Shown here: in pieces, positions 35,795-45,477 of the stretch
Layout of the letters: each line of letters starts with the position of its first letter
Position numbering within the stretch: the first letter of the stretch is position 1
Source of the DNA: Candidatus Riflebacteria bacterium HGW-Riflebacteria-2
GTDB taxonomy: Bacteria; Muiribacteriota; Ozemobacteria; Ozemobacterales; Ozemobacteraceae
Length of the DNA: 51,982 bases
NCBI GenBank assembly: GCA_002839435.1
Contig: PGYA01000031.1
Span: 52,889-104,870 of the forward strand
Direction: 5' to 3'
Made by a program: the position numbers and the translations under genes
Notes under the pieces: model-generated
Database searches by the model: none
Told to the model about the DNA's origin: nothing
What the model saw: the letters and a program-made list of their open reading frames with translations, nothing else

Positions 35795-38455
35795 ATGAAG
35801 TATTACCCGAGAGCGAGCTACCGGCTGCAGATGCATTCGCGTTTCAATTTTGCCATGCTGGCAGAGCACCTCGACTACCTGCAACAGCTCGGCATAAGCC
35901 ATCTTTACCTGTCGCCCTGCCTGCAGGCGGTTCCTGGCAGCATGCACGGCTATGATGTCGTCGATCACTCTCATATAAACAGCGAGCTGGGTGGCAATTA
36001 TGGCCTGGATCGGCTATCAACCCTGCTGACAGAGCGCAAAATGAGCATTATTCTCGATATTGTGCCAAATCACATGGCTGTGCGCTGCCCTGAAAATCCG
36101 TGGTGGTGGGATGTTCTCGAAAATGGTCCTTCCAGCCAGTTTGCCCGCTATTTTGACGTTGACTGGCATCGCGAATCTGATCATTTGTCAAACCTCATAC
36201 TGCTGCCGGTTCTTGGCAACCATTACGGCATAACACTCGAGGCCGGGGAACTGAAAATTGAGCATAACCAGGGGAAATTCACCCTGCACTACTTCGAAAA
36301 TGTTTTTCCGCTGGCGCCAAGGTCGCTTTCGATAATTCTTGAACGCGCCTACAAAGAGAGTGGTATCGATGAAATCGGTTATCTTGGCGGCGCACTGCAG
36401 TCGCTGCCACACGCTTCATCGCGTGACGTTGAACGAATTCAACGCCGGCAACGCGACAAGGTAGTGCTCTTCGAAATGATGGAAACCATGTGCAAAGAAG
36501 TCATCGGCTTTGATGATGCTGTAAATAATGCCGTCAGCGAAATCAACAAGGATTACGACCAGCTCGACACTGTAATTGGCCACCAGAATTACAAGCTTGC
36601 CTTCTGGAAGTTGTCGCATTACCAGGTCGGCTATCGCAGGTTTTTTAATATCAACTCGCTGGTAGGTCTGCGAATGGAAGACAACAGAGCCTTTCTCGAT
36701 TCACACAAACTGGTGATCGAGCTTGTAAAATCCGACAAAATAGATGGTTTTCGCATTGACCATCCCGATGGACTCTTCGCACCAGGAGAATATCTGGCGC
36801 GACTTCGCAAAGAATGCCCGGAAGCACTGATTGTTGTCGAAAAAATCCTTGAGCAGAATGAACAGCTGAATCCGCAGTGGCCAGTTTCCGGCACCACCGG
36901 CTACGATTTTCTCAATCTGGCCGATGGCCTGCTGATAGATCCGGTGGGACATGAGAGACTGGTACAGATCTGGCAGGAATTCACAGGCGAGCGGCATGAT
37001 TTCAAAAGTATGGTTTACAAAGCTAAAAAGCAGGTTATCAAAAAACTGCTGGGCAGTGAAATCAACCGCCTGGCCGCTGACCTGGCGCTTATATGCGAAA
37101 AACATCGGCGTTATCGAGACTTTTCGCACCATCAGCTGTATGAAGCCCTCGTAGAAGTTACCGCCGGATTTAATATCTACCGCACCTATATTGCGCCAGA
37201 AACGGGCATTATAACTGAGTCAGAAAAATCAATAATTACAGCGGCCATCGAGCAGGCACAGGCGGCAAAACCAGAAACCGGCGATTACATTTTCGCTTTC
37301 ATATCTGATATTCTGCTGCTCAAGCTGCGGGGTGACGAAGAAAGTCTGTTTATAAGACGTTTTCAGCAGTTCACCGGCCCGGTTATGGCTAAGAGTCTTG
37401 AAGATACAGTGTTTTACATATACAACCCGATGACCGGGGTTAACGAAGTTGGTGGCAACCCGGCCGCTCCAACCACCACAGTCAGTAGATTTCACGAATG
37501 GTGCCAGAATAGTTCCAGCAATTGGCCTTTGACCATGCTTACAGGCTCAACACATGACACCAAACGCAGCGAAGATGTGCGTGCCCGACTTGCCCTGCTC
37601 AGCGAAATGCCCGACAGCTGGCGAACTGCAGTATACAAATGGCAGAAGATGAACGCTAAATTGCGCAGCGGTGATGCGCCTGATGCCAACACCGAGTATC
37701 TGCTTTACCAGACGCTAACCGGCACCTGGCCGATCGAAAAAGAGCGTATCGCTTTATATATGCAGAAGGCAGTGCGCGAAGCAAAAAGACATTCGAACTG
37801 GGCAAATCCAGATCAGAAATTCGAAGCAGCTCTCAGCGGGTTCATCGACAGAATCTATGAAAACAACGAATTCATAAGTTCTCTGACAGACTTTGCGAGA
37901 AAATTATCCGAGCCCGGCTGGATCAACTCGCTTTTACAGCTGACATTAAGGCTTACCGCGCCAGGGTTTCCCGATATCTACCAGGGCTGTGAAGTATGGA
38001 ACAACAGTCTGACCGATCCTGACAACAGGCGGGCAGTAGATCTTGAGAGTAACCGGGAACTTTTCGAAGAGCTGGACAGCATGAGTTGCCGCGAAATAAT
38101 GAATAAGCTGAGCCGGGGTCTGCCCAAACTTTTCGTCATCAAAACCATTCTGGCACTGCGAAAAAAGGTACCAGCCTTCAACGAACCAGACAGTTACCGG
38201 CCCATGGAGATTTCGGGAACTCATCGCGCTGAGATAGTAGCCTTCATGCGCGGCAATTCGGTAATCACACTTGTACCCAGCCGTCATTTCACTCGCAAAA
38301 ACCGTTGGAACGCCACAAGAATTACGCTTCCGGAAGGGCACTGGCAGAACGTGTTTACCGGGCAGATAGTGGACAGCGGCGCCTGCAAAATCAAGGATCT
38401 TCTAAAGGAATTTCCGGTTGCAGTCCTGGCCGACATGCATCAGATAGAGGAGTAG
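35795..38455 (+). CDS. treY: Maltooligosyltrehalose synthase
   Basis: An 886-residue GH13 enzyme that rearranges the reducing end of a maltodextrin into a trehalose unit. The N-terminal signature (PRASYRLQMHSRFNFAMLAE, then LGISHLYLSPCLQAVPGSMH) is specific to TreY. The catalytic Asp lies in DGFRIDHPDGL, the acid in LIVVEKILE and the third acid in GSTHDTKRSED. AGGAGG lies 8 bases before the ATG. It is first in a three-gene operon with treZ 4 bp later, which completes trehalose release from glycogen-type glucans. Confidence 0.95.
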   Translation: MKYYPRASYRLQMHSRFNFAMLAEHLDYLQQLGISHLYLSPCLQAVPGSMHGYDVVDHSHINSELGGNYGLDRLSTLLTERKMSIILDIVPNHMAVRCPENPWWWDVLENGPSSQFARYFDVDWHRESDHLSNLILLPVLGNHYGITLEAGELKIEHNQGKFTLHYFENVFPLAPRSLSIILERAYKESGIDEIGYLGGALQSLPHASSRDVERIQRRQRDKVVLFEMMETMCKEVIGFDDAVNNAVSEINKDYDQLDTVIGHQNYKLAFWKLSHYQVGYRRFFNINSLVGLRMEDNRAFLDSHKLVIELVKSDKIDGFRIDHPDGLFAPGEYLARLRKECPEALIVVEKILEQNEQLNPQWPVSGTTGYDFLNLADGLLIDPVGHERLVQIWQEFTGERHDFKSMVYKAKKQVIKKLLGSEINRLAADLALICEKHRRYRDFSHHQLYEALVEVTAGFNIYRTYIAPETGIITESEKSIITAAIEQAQAAKPETGDYIFAFISDILLLKLRGDEESLFIRRFQQFTGPVMAKSLEDTVFYIYNPMTGVNEVGGNPAAPTTTVSRFHEWCQNSSSNWPLTMLTGSTHDTKRSEDVRARLALLSEMPDSWRTAVYKWQKMNAKLRSGDAPDANTEYLLYQTLTGTWPIEKERIALYMQKAVREAKRHSNWANPDQKFEAALSGFIDRIYENNEFISSLTDFARKLSEPGWINSLLQLTLRLTAPGFPDIYQGCEVWNNSLTDPDNRRAVDLESNRELFEELDSMSCREIMNKLSRGLPKLFVIKTILALRKKVPAFNEPDSYRPMEISGTHRAEIVAFMRGNSVITLVPSRHFTRKNRWNATRITLPEGHWQNVFTGQIVDSGACKIKDLLKEFPVAVLADMHQIEE

Positions 38456-38459
38456 AAGC

Positions 38460-40178
38460 ATGACAAAATTCAGGTTCTGGGCGCCAAAAGCCAGAAAGCT
38501 GTCTCTTTGCATAGAAAACCGCGAGTATCAAATGAGTCCGGAAAAAGACGGTTTCTGGCACACTGAGCTGAAAAACCTCAAACAGCCGATTCTTTACGCC
38601 TGTAAAATTGATGGACGCGGCCCCTTTCCTGACCCTGCTTCGCGCTTTCAACCAGATGGCGTGCATGGACAATCGCAGTTATGGCAGGATGATTTTCAGT
38701 GGAGCGACGAGAACTGGCAGGCCACCCCACTTAAAGACGCCATAATTTACGAACTGCACACCGGAACCTTCTCCCCCCAGGGCACTTTCGCAGCAATCAT
38801 CGAAAAACTTGATTATCTGGTGCAACTTGGAGTAACACATATCGAGCTTCTACCGGTTGCGGCATTCCCGGGCCAACGCGGCTGGGGCTACGACGGGGTT
38901 GCACTCTATGCCCCGCACAATTCATACGGAACCCCTGCTGATCTGAAAAAGCTGGTCAATGCCTGTCACCAACGCGGATTGGCGATAATTCTGGACGTCG
39001 TCTACAACCATCTCGGCCCGGACGGAAATTACCTCGGACTTTACGGGCATTACTTTTCGAGCCGTTATCACACCCCATGGGGGGACGCCGTCAATTTTGA
39101 CAGCGCACACAGCGATCAGGTGCGCGAATTTGTGATCGAAAACGCACTAATGTGGCTGCGCGATTTTCATTTCGATGGTCTGCGTCTCGATGCCGTGCAT
39201 GCGATATATGATTTTTCAGCCCTGCATATTCTTGAAGAGCTGCAGGCAAGGGTAGACAAGCTCGCCACGGCTTGCGGCCGAGCACATTTTCTTATTGCTG
39301 AAAGCAGTCTCAACGACCCAAGAATCCTCGAAAGCCCGGCTAAAGGCGGCTATGGCCTGGCAGCACAATGGCTCGATGATTTTCATCATGCCGTACATGT
39401 AATGCTTACCGGCGAACAACTGGGCTACTACATCGACTTCACCGGGCACGCCGACCTTGATAAGTGTCTCAACGAATACTTTGTCTGTGACGGGCACTAT
39501 TCGACCTACCGCAAACGGCGGCACGGCAGACCAGCCACCCATCTGCCACCCGAATGCTTCGTAGTATCGACCCAGACCCATGACCAGGTCGGCAATCGCG
39601 GCAATGGCGAAAGGCTCTGTCACCTGACCAGCTTTTATAACTGCCAGATTGCAGCAGCACTCATGTTTCTGTCGCCCTTTGTGCCGATGCTCTTTCAGGG
39701 CGAAGAGTGGGCTGCCAGTACGCCGTTTTTATATTTTACCGACCACGTCGATGCCGCACTGGCTAAATCAGTCAGAGAAGGACGCCGCCGCGACTACGCA
39801 TTCACCGGTAAAAGGGTGCCCGATCCGCAGGCCGCAAAGACATTTCAACGCAGCATTCTCAAATGGTCTGAAACAACTGATGGTGAGCATCGCAAAATGA
39901 TCGAATGGTATAAAAACCTGATTGCACTGCGCCATCAGTATCTTGATGAAATACGAAAAAACCAGCGTTCTTTCAGACCAGTCAGAAATTTTAAGGATCT
40001 CTATGTTTACGATACCGGCCGCATGAAAGTGCTGGTCAATACTGGCAGCAAAAGCGCGAGCTTTGCCGATGCCAGCATGGCCAGCGCCAGGATTCTTCTA
40101 CAGAACCGGCCGGTAGGTGTCGATGACGACATTCTGACGCTGTTGCCAGGTTGTGCTGCCGTAATATTAACTGACTAA
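38460..40178 (+). CDS. treZ: Maltooligosyltrehalose trehalohydrolase
   Basis: A 572-residue GH13 enzyme that cuts trehalose from the end made by TreY. A short N-terminal E-set domain (FRFWAPKARKLSLCIE) is followed by the barrel with AIIYELHTGTFSPQG and PGQRGWGYDGVALYAPHNSYG, the nucleophile in FDGLRLDAVHAI, the acid in LIAESSLNDP and QTHDQVGNRG. GGAG lies just upstream of the ATG. The treY stop is 4 bp upstream, so translation is probably coupled. Confidence 0.95.
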   Translation: MTKFRFWAPKARKLSLCIENREYQMSPEKDGFWHTELKNLKQPILYACKIDGRGPFPDPASRFQPDGVHGQSQLWQDDFQWSDENWQATPLKDAIIYELHTGTFSPQGTFAAIIEKLDYLVQLGVTHIELLPVAAFPGQRGWGYDGVALYAPHNSYGTPADLKKLVNACHQRGLAIILDVVYNHLGPDGNYLGLYGHYFSSRYHTPWGDAVNFDSAHSDQVREFVIENALMWLRDFHFDGLRLDAVHAIYDFSALHILEELQARVDKLATACGRAHFLIAESSLNDPRILESPAKGGYGLAAQWLDDFHHAVHVMLTGEQLGYYIDFTGHADLDKCLNEYFVCDGHYSTYRKRRHGRPATHLPPECFVVSTQTHDQVGNRGNGERLCHLTSFYNCQIAAALMFLSPFVPMLFQGEEWAASTPFLYFTDHVDAALAKSVREGRRRDYAFTGKRVPDPQAAKTFQRSILKWSETTDGEHRKMIEWYKNLIALRHQYLDEIRKNQRSFRPVRNFKDLYVYDTGRMKVLVNTGSKSASFADASMASARILLQNRPVGVDDDILTLLPGCAAVILTD

Positions 40179-40220
40179 CGACCCAGGTCTGTCATCATAG
40201 AAATTCGCAAGGAGCCGCCG

Positions 40221-43200
40221 ATGAAAAAATCTGTAATAGTCGCCGATAATACACAAAACCTGCATTGGTATAAAAACGCCATCATCTATGAAGTACACGT
40301 CAAAGCTTTTTACGACAGCAACGGCGACGGAATTGGCGATTTTCCAGGGCTGGCACAAAAACTCGACTACATTCAGAGTCTCGGCGTCAACACGATATGG
40401 TTGCTTCCCTTCTATCCATCGCCGTTTCGCGATGATGGCTACGACATCTCGAACTATCTCGACGTTGACCCCAGCTACGGAACCCTTGCCGATTTTCGCC
40501 AATTTCTGCGTGAAGCACATCGACGCGACCTGCGCGTAATAACTGAGCTGGTTATAAATCATACTTCCGATACCCACCCCTGGTTTCAGGAGGCGCGGCG
40601 CGCACCAAAAGGATCGAGTAAACGCAATTATTACGTATGGAACAACGACGACAACAGCTTCAAGGATGCCCGAATAATTTTCACCGATACCGAAACCTCA
40701 AACTGGTCATGGGATCCGCTGGCCAAGGCCTATTACTGGCACCGTTTCTTTTCGCACCAGCCAGACCTCAACTTTCACAATCCTCAGGTGGTAAAAAGAC
40801 TGATCGGAGTCATGCGCTTCTGGCTAGACATGGGAGTAGACGGCCTCAGGCTCGACGCCATACCCTATCTTTGTGAGCGCGAAGGCACAAACTGCGAAAA
40901 CCTTCCAGAAACCCACGATGTAATCAAGCTTTTTCGCAAGGAACTCGACAAGCGCTACCAGAATCGCATATTTCTGGCCGAAGCCAATCAGTGGCCGGAA
41001 GATGCCGCCGAATATTTTGGTGACGGCGACGAATGCCACATGGCGTTCCATTTTCCCCTCATGCCGCGCATTTACATGGCACTGGCTCTGGAAGACCGCT
41101 TTCCGGTTGTAGAAATCATGAAACAGACGCCAGAAATCCCCGACAACTGCCAATGGGCCATTTTTCTACGGAACCATGACGAACTTACCCTCGAAATGGT
41201 TACCAGCAAAGAACGTGACTACATGTATGAAGCCTATGCCAACGACCCGCGGGCGCGCATAAATGTTGGCATCAGGCGGCGTCTCAGCCCTCTGCTGGAA
41301 TACAATCGCGCCAAAATCGAGCTGTTGAATGCTCTGCTGCTTTCAATGCCGGGGTCGCCGGTTCTTTATTACGGTGATGAGATAGGCATGGGCGATAATC
41401 TCTTTCTCGGCGACCGCAATGGCGTACGTACGCCAATGCAATGGACTCCTGACCGTAACGGCGGCTTTTCAACCAGTGACCCGGAAAGACTTTTTCTGCC
41501 ACCAGTTATGGGAGCCATTGCCGGCTATCAGGCAGTAAACGTCGAGGCCCAGAGCAAGAATCCATCGTCACTGCTGAACTGGATGAAACGCATAATCGGC
41601 GTTCGCCGACATTACCAGGCATTTGGGGAAGGCAGCGTCGAATTCATCAAACCGGCCAACCGCAGCATACTCGTCTACCTGCGTTCGCATGAAGACACAA
41701 ACATTCTCTGTGTCGCTAACCTGGCGCGTTCGGCTCAGCCAGTGCAGATAGACCTGGCAAGATTTCAGGGGTTCACTCCAGTCGAGATGCTCGGCAGGCA
41801 CGCTTTTCCGACAATCGGCAAAGAACCGTATCAGCTCAGCCTTTCCGGGTATGGTTTTTACTGGTTCGAGCTGTCAAGCAAGGCGAGTGGGCCGGCCTGG
41901 CAAATACCCGACGCGTCAACAATGCCTGAGCTGTCAGTAATAGTATTTCGCGCCACTGCCGGCAGCAATCAGCTGCCAGATATGAGCCGCCTGCTGGCCG
42001 ACAAGCGCCGGGAAAAAATGTTACAGGAAGCTACACAACAGTATTGCACACGAAAGCGCTGGTTTGCCGGCAAAGGGCGAGAGCTCAAGCAGCTGTCATG
42101 CGAAATACTGGAACCGGTCGATCTGCCTGGCTGTCGCGATCTGCTCATCAATATCTTCACTGCCGGTTTTGCCGACGGCACGCAGCAAGATTACTTTTTC
42201 CCGGGTCAGCTGATATGGGAAAACAAGGCCAGCAGCGGCGCGATTATACCGGCATGGGTCTTTAGCAAAACCCGCCAGCAAAACGAAGTCGGTTACCTTG
42301 TCGATGCGATGGGCAGCGATGAATTCTGCCATGCGGTAATGCGCTGCATGAAAGAAAACCGCAAAATCAAACTGTCAGAATCAGTCCTCTATTTTACCGG
42401 CACCGGTCTGCTTGACGATTTTGCCGATGCAGACTTTGCCGTCAGGCGCCCTATTATTGAGCAAAGCCACACGTCGGTATTCTTTGCAGAAAAATACATT
42501 TTCAAGGTGTACCGCAACATCCAGAGTGGCCCAAGCCCGGAACTGCAAATGGGCAAACATCTTACTGCCGCAGATTTTCGCAACATTGCCAGGGTAGCCG
42601 GCGCTATTGAACTCGTTCATAACGACGGCAACTCCACCACTCTGGGCATACTGCAGGAATATATCGATAACCAGAATGACTGCTGGAGTTTTACGCTGAA
42701 CTATCTTGAACGCTTTATTGATTCGTGCCTGATCGAAACACCGGCCGGGCAATCCGACGGAATCCCTGATTCAGAAGGGAAGCACGAGCTCTATCTCAGC
42801 AAAATGCAGACCCTTGGCCAGCGTATCGGCAGAATGCACTGCATTCTGGCAGAAGACTGTGATGACCCTGCTTTCAAGCCTGAGCCCATTGTCGAACAAG
42901 ATATTCAGAGCTGGGCCGACAACATGGAAAAGACTTTGCTATCAACACTTGAACAACTTGCCGGCAGACTTGCCGACTTTTCAGACGAGCTGCAACCTTT
43001 GCTGGAGAGTATGACCACTCATCCGGAGCAGATGGTTAAGAAAATGCGGTCGATGCTGCCATTCGGGGTCAGGATGATGAAAACCCGTCATCATGGAGAC
43101 CTGCACCTTGGGCAGATACTTCTGGTGGCAAATGACTTTGTCATAATCGACTTTGAAGGCGAACCTGCCCGGCCACTTGAAGAACGACTGGCGCGCCACA

Positions 43201-43562
43201 GCCCGATTCGTGACGTTGCCGGCGTTGTACGCTCACTCAGTTATGCTGCCGAAACCGCGCGCCGAAAAGTCAAACAGGAAAAACCAGAAGCCGTCGCCGT
43301 GATGAGCGTCTACACGCGTGAATGGGAAAGAGCATCACGCGCCCGTTTTCTACAGGGTTATCTGGAAGCAGTGATTGATTGCCCGTCAGTGCCAGCCGAT
43401 CGCGAACTATTCAACAGGATACTGTCACTGTTCTGTCTCGAAAAAGCGCTGTATGAATTCAGTTATGAATTGAATAATCGCCCGGAATGGCTCGAAATAC
43501 CAGTAACCGGGCTCATTGAGTGCCTTGATCCGCGTTGGCAAAATAAATCAGTGACTGCCTGA
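40221..43562 (+). CDS. treS: Trehalose synthase fused to maltokinase
   Basis: An 1113-residue fusion. Residues 1-550 are trehalose synthase, which interconverts maltose and trehalose: YEVHVKAFYDSNGDGIGDF, nucleophile D212 in DGLRLDAIPYL, acid E254 in FLAEANQWPEDAAEYFG and D320 in RNHDELTLEM. From about 590 to the end is a maltokinase that phosphorylates maltose to maltose-1-phosphate: RKRWFAGKGRELKQL, the Brenner-type HHGDLHLGQ (D960) and IDFEGEPARPLEER. In known fusions the product feeds GlgE glucan synthesis, but no glgE lies in this window. It is 42 bp after treZ, in the same operon. Its 3' end overlaps the convergent rhomboid gene by 15 bp. Confidence 0.95.
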   Translation: MKKSVIVADNTQNLHWYKNAIIYEVHVKAFYDSNGDGIGDFPGLAQKLDYIQSLGVNTIWLLPFYPSPFRDDGYDISNYLDVDPSYGTLADFRQFLREAHRRDLRVITELVINHTSDTHPWFQEARRAPKGSSKRNYYVWNNDDNSFKDARIIFTDTETSNWSWDPLAKAYYWHRFFSHQPDLNFHNPQVVKRLIGVMRFWLDMGVDGLRLDAIPYLCEREGTNCENLPETHDVIKLFRKELDKRYQNRIFLAEANQWPEDAAEYFGDGDECHMAFHFPLMPRIYMALALEDRFPVVEIMKQTPEIPDNCQWAIFLRNHDELTLEMVTSKERDYMYEAYANDPRARINVGIRRRLSPLLEYNRAKIELLNALLLSMPGSPVLYYGDEIGMGDNLFLGDRNGVRTPMQWTPDRNGGFSTSDPERLFLPPVMGAIAGYQAVNVEAQSKNPSSLLNWMKRIIGVRRHYQAFGEGSVEFIKPANRSILVYLRSHEDTNILCVANLARSAQPVQIDLARFQGFTPVEMLGRHAFPTIGKEPYQLSLSGYGFYWFELSSKASGPAWQIPDASTMPELSVIVFRATAGSNQLPDMSRLLADKRREKMLQEATQQYCTRKRWFAGKGRELKQLSCEILEPVDLPGCRDLLINIFTAGFADGTQQDYFFPGQLIWENKASSGAIIPAWVFSKTRQQNEVGYLVDAMGSDEFCHAVMRCMKENRKIKLSESVLYFTGTGLLDDFADADFAVRRPIIEQSHTSVFFAEKYIFKVYRNIQSGPSPELQMGKHLTAADFRNIARVAGAIELVHNDGNSTTLGILQEYIDNQNDCWSFTLNYLERFIDSCLIETPAGQSDGIPDSEGKHELYLSKMQTLGQRIGRMHCILAEDCDDPAFKPEPIVEQDIQSWADNMEKTLLSTLEQLAGRLADFSDELQPLLESMTTHPEQMVKKMRSMLPFGVRMMKTRHHGDLHLGQILLVANDFVIIDFEGEPARPLEERLARHSPIRDVAGVVRSLSYAAETARRKVKQEKPEAVAVMSVYTREWERASRARFLQGYLEAVIDCPSVPADRELFNRILSLFCLEKALYEFSYELNNRPEWLEIPVTGLIECLDPRWQNKSVTA

Positions 43563-44804
43563 CAGTTTCTTGTCTTCTGGTTGCAGATTTTCAAGACGAA
43601 ATGGCAGAAAATGCGGAATCAGGAAATAGCCAGCGATAAAGCCGCCGATATGGGCCTGCCATGAGATGCGGGCGTTCGAACCGGCGGCAAAAGCGATAGC
43701 AACGTTCATCAATATCCAGATGCCGAGGTAAACCCAGATCGGAATTTTGAATGGATAGCAAAAGATGATCTGATAAATTCTGGTTTTGGGAAATGCCCGC
43801 CAGTAGGCCGCCATTACTCCGCTCACGGCACCGCTGGCGCCAACAACCGGCAGAGCTGACATTACTGGATTGAAAAACGTCAGAACAATATGCACAATGC
43901 TCGAAAAAACACCGACAATAAGGTAAAACGACAGAAACAGCAGCGGTCCTTTCACTTTGCCATGGTCATTGAAAAGATCATAAACATTATCGCCAAAAAC
44001 ATAAAGGACGTACATATTGGCAAAAAGATGCCAGAAATGGCTGTGTAAAAACATCGACGTTAAAAGAGAGTAAAGCTTGCCAGCGAGAACATCTGCCGGA
44101 ACCATGCCGATTTCTCGCATGTATGGCAGATACTCGCCAGGAAGCAGGCTGGCGGTGTGAATATACAGGACAATATTGACTATGATCATAGCGTAAAGCC
44201 CGAGAGCCGGCGCCCTGACAGGGTTGAACACTTCAACCGGCAATGCGGTCAAGAATGCAAAAAGATAAGACGATGTCGGAATCTGGCTGATTTCCGCACC
44301 AGTTTCATAATCAACACTGCGATAGTGATCGAGCGCTGAATTTTTGAGCAGCAGGCGGTCATCCAACGAAAAGGTGCCGGCCAGGCTACTGACCGGGCGC
44401 GCCGAAGAAAATCCGACTTTTACCGGTGCCACTCCTTCTCTTATCGCTTCAACCAGATTTCTTACCGATGCCAGTTCACCGCCGTCAAGCCAGAAGCCGC
44501 GACAAACCGGGCAATTGTCGATCACCAGTTCCCCGCTATGAAATTTGAAGACCAGGGCCCGCATTGACATCTTGCAGCATGGGCAGATGTATTCGGAAAG
44601 ACGCGAACTGACGATGCTCAGCAACGCCTTGTAATCAAAGGCATCGCCAAGAACCTGCTCGAGTTCGCCGCTGTCATACCAGGTTCCATGACATGTCGGA
44701 CAACTGTCGATAACCACATCGTCAAAACCTCTGAGCGTCAAAAGCCGGCACTGGCACTTAACGCAGGCAAGGTTGCGCGACAGCAGGCCTTCTTCTTCGT
44801 TCAT
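43548..44804 (-). CDS. Rhomboid protease with two N-terminal TFIIB-type zinc ribbons
   Basis: A 418-residue protein. Residues about 14-45 and 60-105 are zinc ribbons of the zf-TFIIB type (CVKCQCRL ... CPTCHGTWYDSGE, and CPCCKMSM ... CPVCRGFWLDGGEL). The rhomboid domain follows at about 190-410: LHSHFWHLFANMYVLYVFGD, the catalytic Ser in GASGAVSG (about residue 323), and the catalytic His in QAHIGGFIAGY (about 384). Such proteases cut membrane helices. The zinc ribbons probably recruit substrates or regulate the protease on the cytoplasmic side. It follows the ankyrin gene by 28 bp, so the two may be one operon. The start has a weak ribosome site. Confidence 0.9.
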   Translation of the reverse strand: MNEEEGLLSRNLACVKCQCRLLTLRGFDDVVIDSCPTCHGTWYDSGELEQVLGDAFDYKALLSIVSSRLSEYICPCCKMSMRALVFKFHSGELVIDNCPVCRGFWLDGGELASVRNLVEAIREGVAPVKVGFSSARPVSSLAGTFSLDDRLLLKNSALDHYRSVDYETGAEISQIPTSSYLFAFLTALPVEVFNPVRAPALGLYAMIIVNIVLYIHTASLLPGEYLPYMREIGMVPADVLAGKLYSLLTSMFLHSHFWHLFANMYVLYVFGDNVYDLFNDHGKVKGPLLFLSFYLIVGVFSSIVHIVLTFFNPVMSALPVVGASGAVSGVMAAYWRAFPKTRIYQIIFCYPFKIPIWVYLGIWILMNVAIAFAAGSNARISWQAHIGGFIAGYFLIPHFLPFRLENLQPEDKKLSGSH

Positions 44805-44832
44805 GAGAAATAATAAGCTTGCAGCATGTGCT

Positions 44833-45381
44833 TTACTTGTTATATTGGTCGATAATCTTTTTCATGGCCGGCGAAGAACGGCGCTCAGCCACCATGCGAA
44901 TGGTGACCCCGTTCATCACCCGCGCGTTCAGGTTCGCTCCACGACTGAGAAAAAATTCGGCGGCAGCAAGATTGTTTTTGAAAACAGCTATCGCCAGAGG
45001 GGTTACCGAACCTTCGACCCGTAACGCTTCTATATCGGCGCCATTATCGAGAAGCACCGCCGCACATTCAGGATGATTGCGGGAAGCTGCCACATGCAGC
45101 GGCGTGCCACCCTGATTGTTATGCGCATTGATGTTAGCGCCCTGCTTGAGCAGAAAAATTACTATTTCCTTACGCCCCCAGCCGGTTGCCATGTGCAGCG
45201 GCGACTTGCCTTCCGGGGTAACCGCCTGAAGCTGCTCAGGATCTCTTGTGAGTATCTGTTTAACTTTCTCGAGGTCACCAACCTGACAGGCATCGTGGAT
45301 CTCACTCGCCGAAGCCAGGGCAGCAGTAAAAACCAAGGCTACCAGAAGAAACGAACTTATCCTGAACAGATATTTTCTCAT
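44833..45381 (-). CDS. Exported ankyrin-repeat protein
   Basis: A 182-residue protein with a signal peptide (MRKYLFRISSFLLVALVFTA, cleavage near ASASE) and about five ankyrin repeats, such as GKSPLHMATGWGRKEIVIFLLKQGANIN and GGTPLHVAASRNHPECAAVLLDNGADIE. Such scaffolds bind partner proteins. I start at ATG 45381, where AGAGAG lies 6 bases upstream; the frame is open further to 45417. It sits directly before the rhomboid gene on the same strand, which suggests that it works with the protease. Confidence 0.85.
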   Translation of the reverse strand: MRKYLFRISSFLLVALVFTAALASASEIHDACQVGDLEKVKQILTRDPEQLQAVTPEGKSPLHMATGWGRKEIVIFLLKQGANINAHNNQGGTPLHVAASRNHPECAAVLLDNGADIEALRVEGSVTPLAIAVFKNNLAAAEFFLSRGANLNARVMNGVTIRMVAERRSSPAMKKIIDQYNK

Positions 45382-45477
45382 TATTTGCTCTCTTTGCATT
45401 ATATCTTGCCGGCGCACCCACAGGATTATTCTACAATCGAATATTTATGTAATCAACAACATCTTTTCACATACAAA

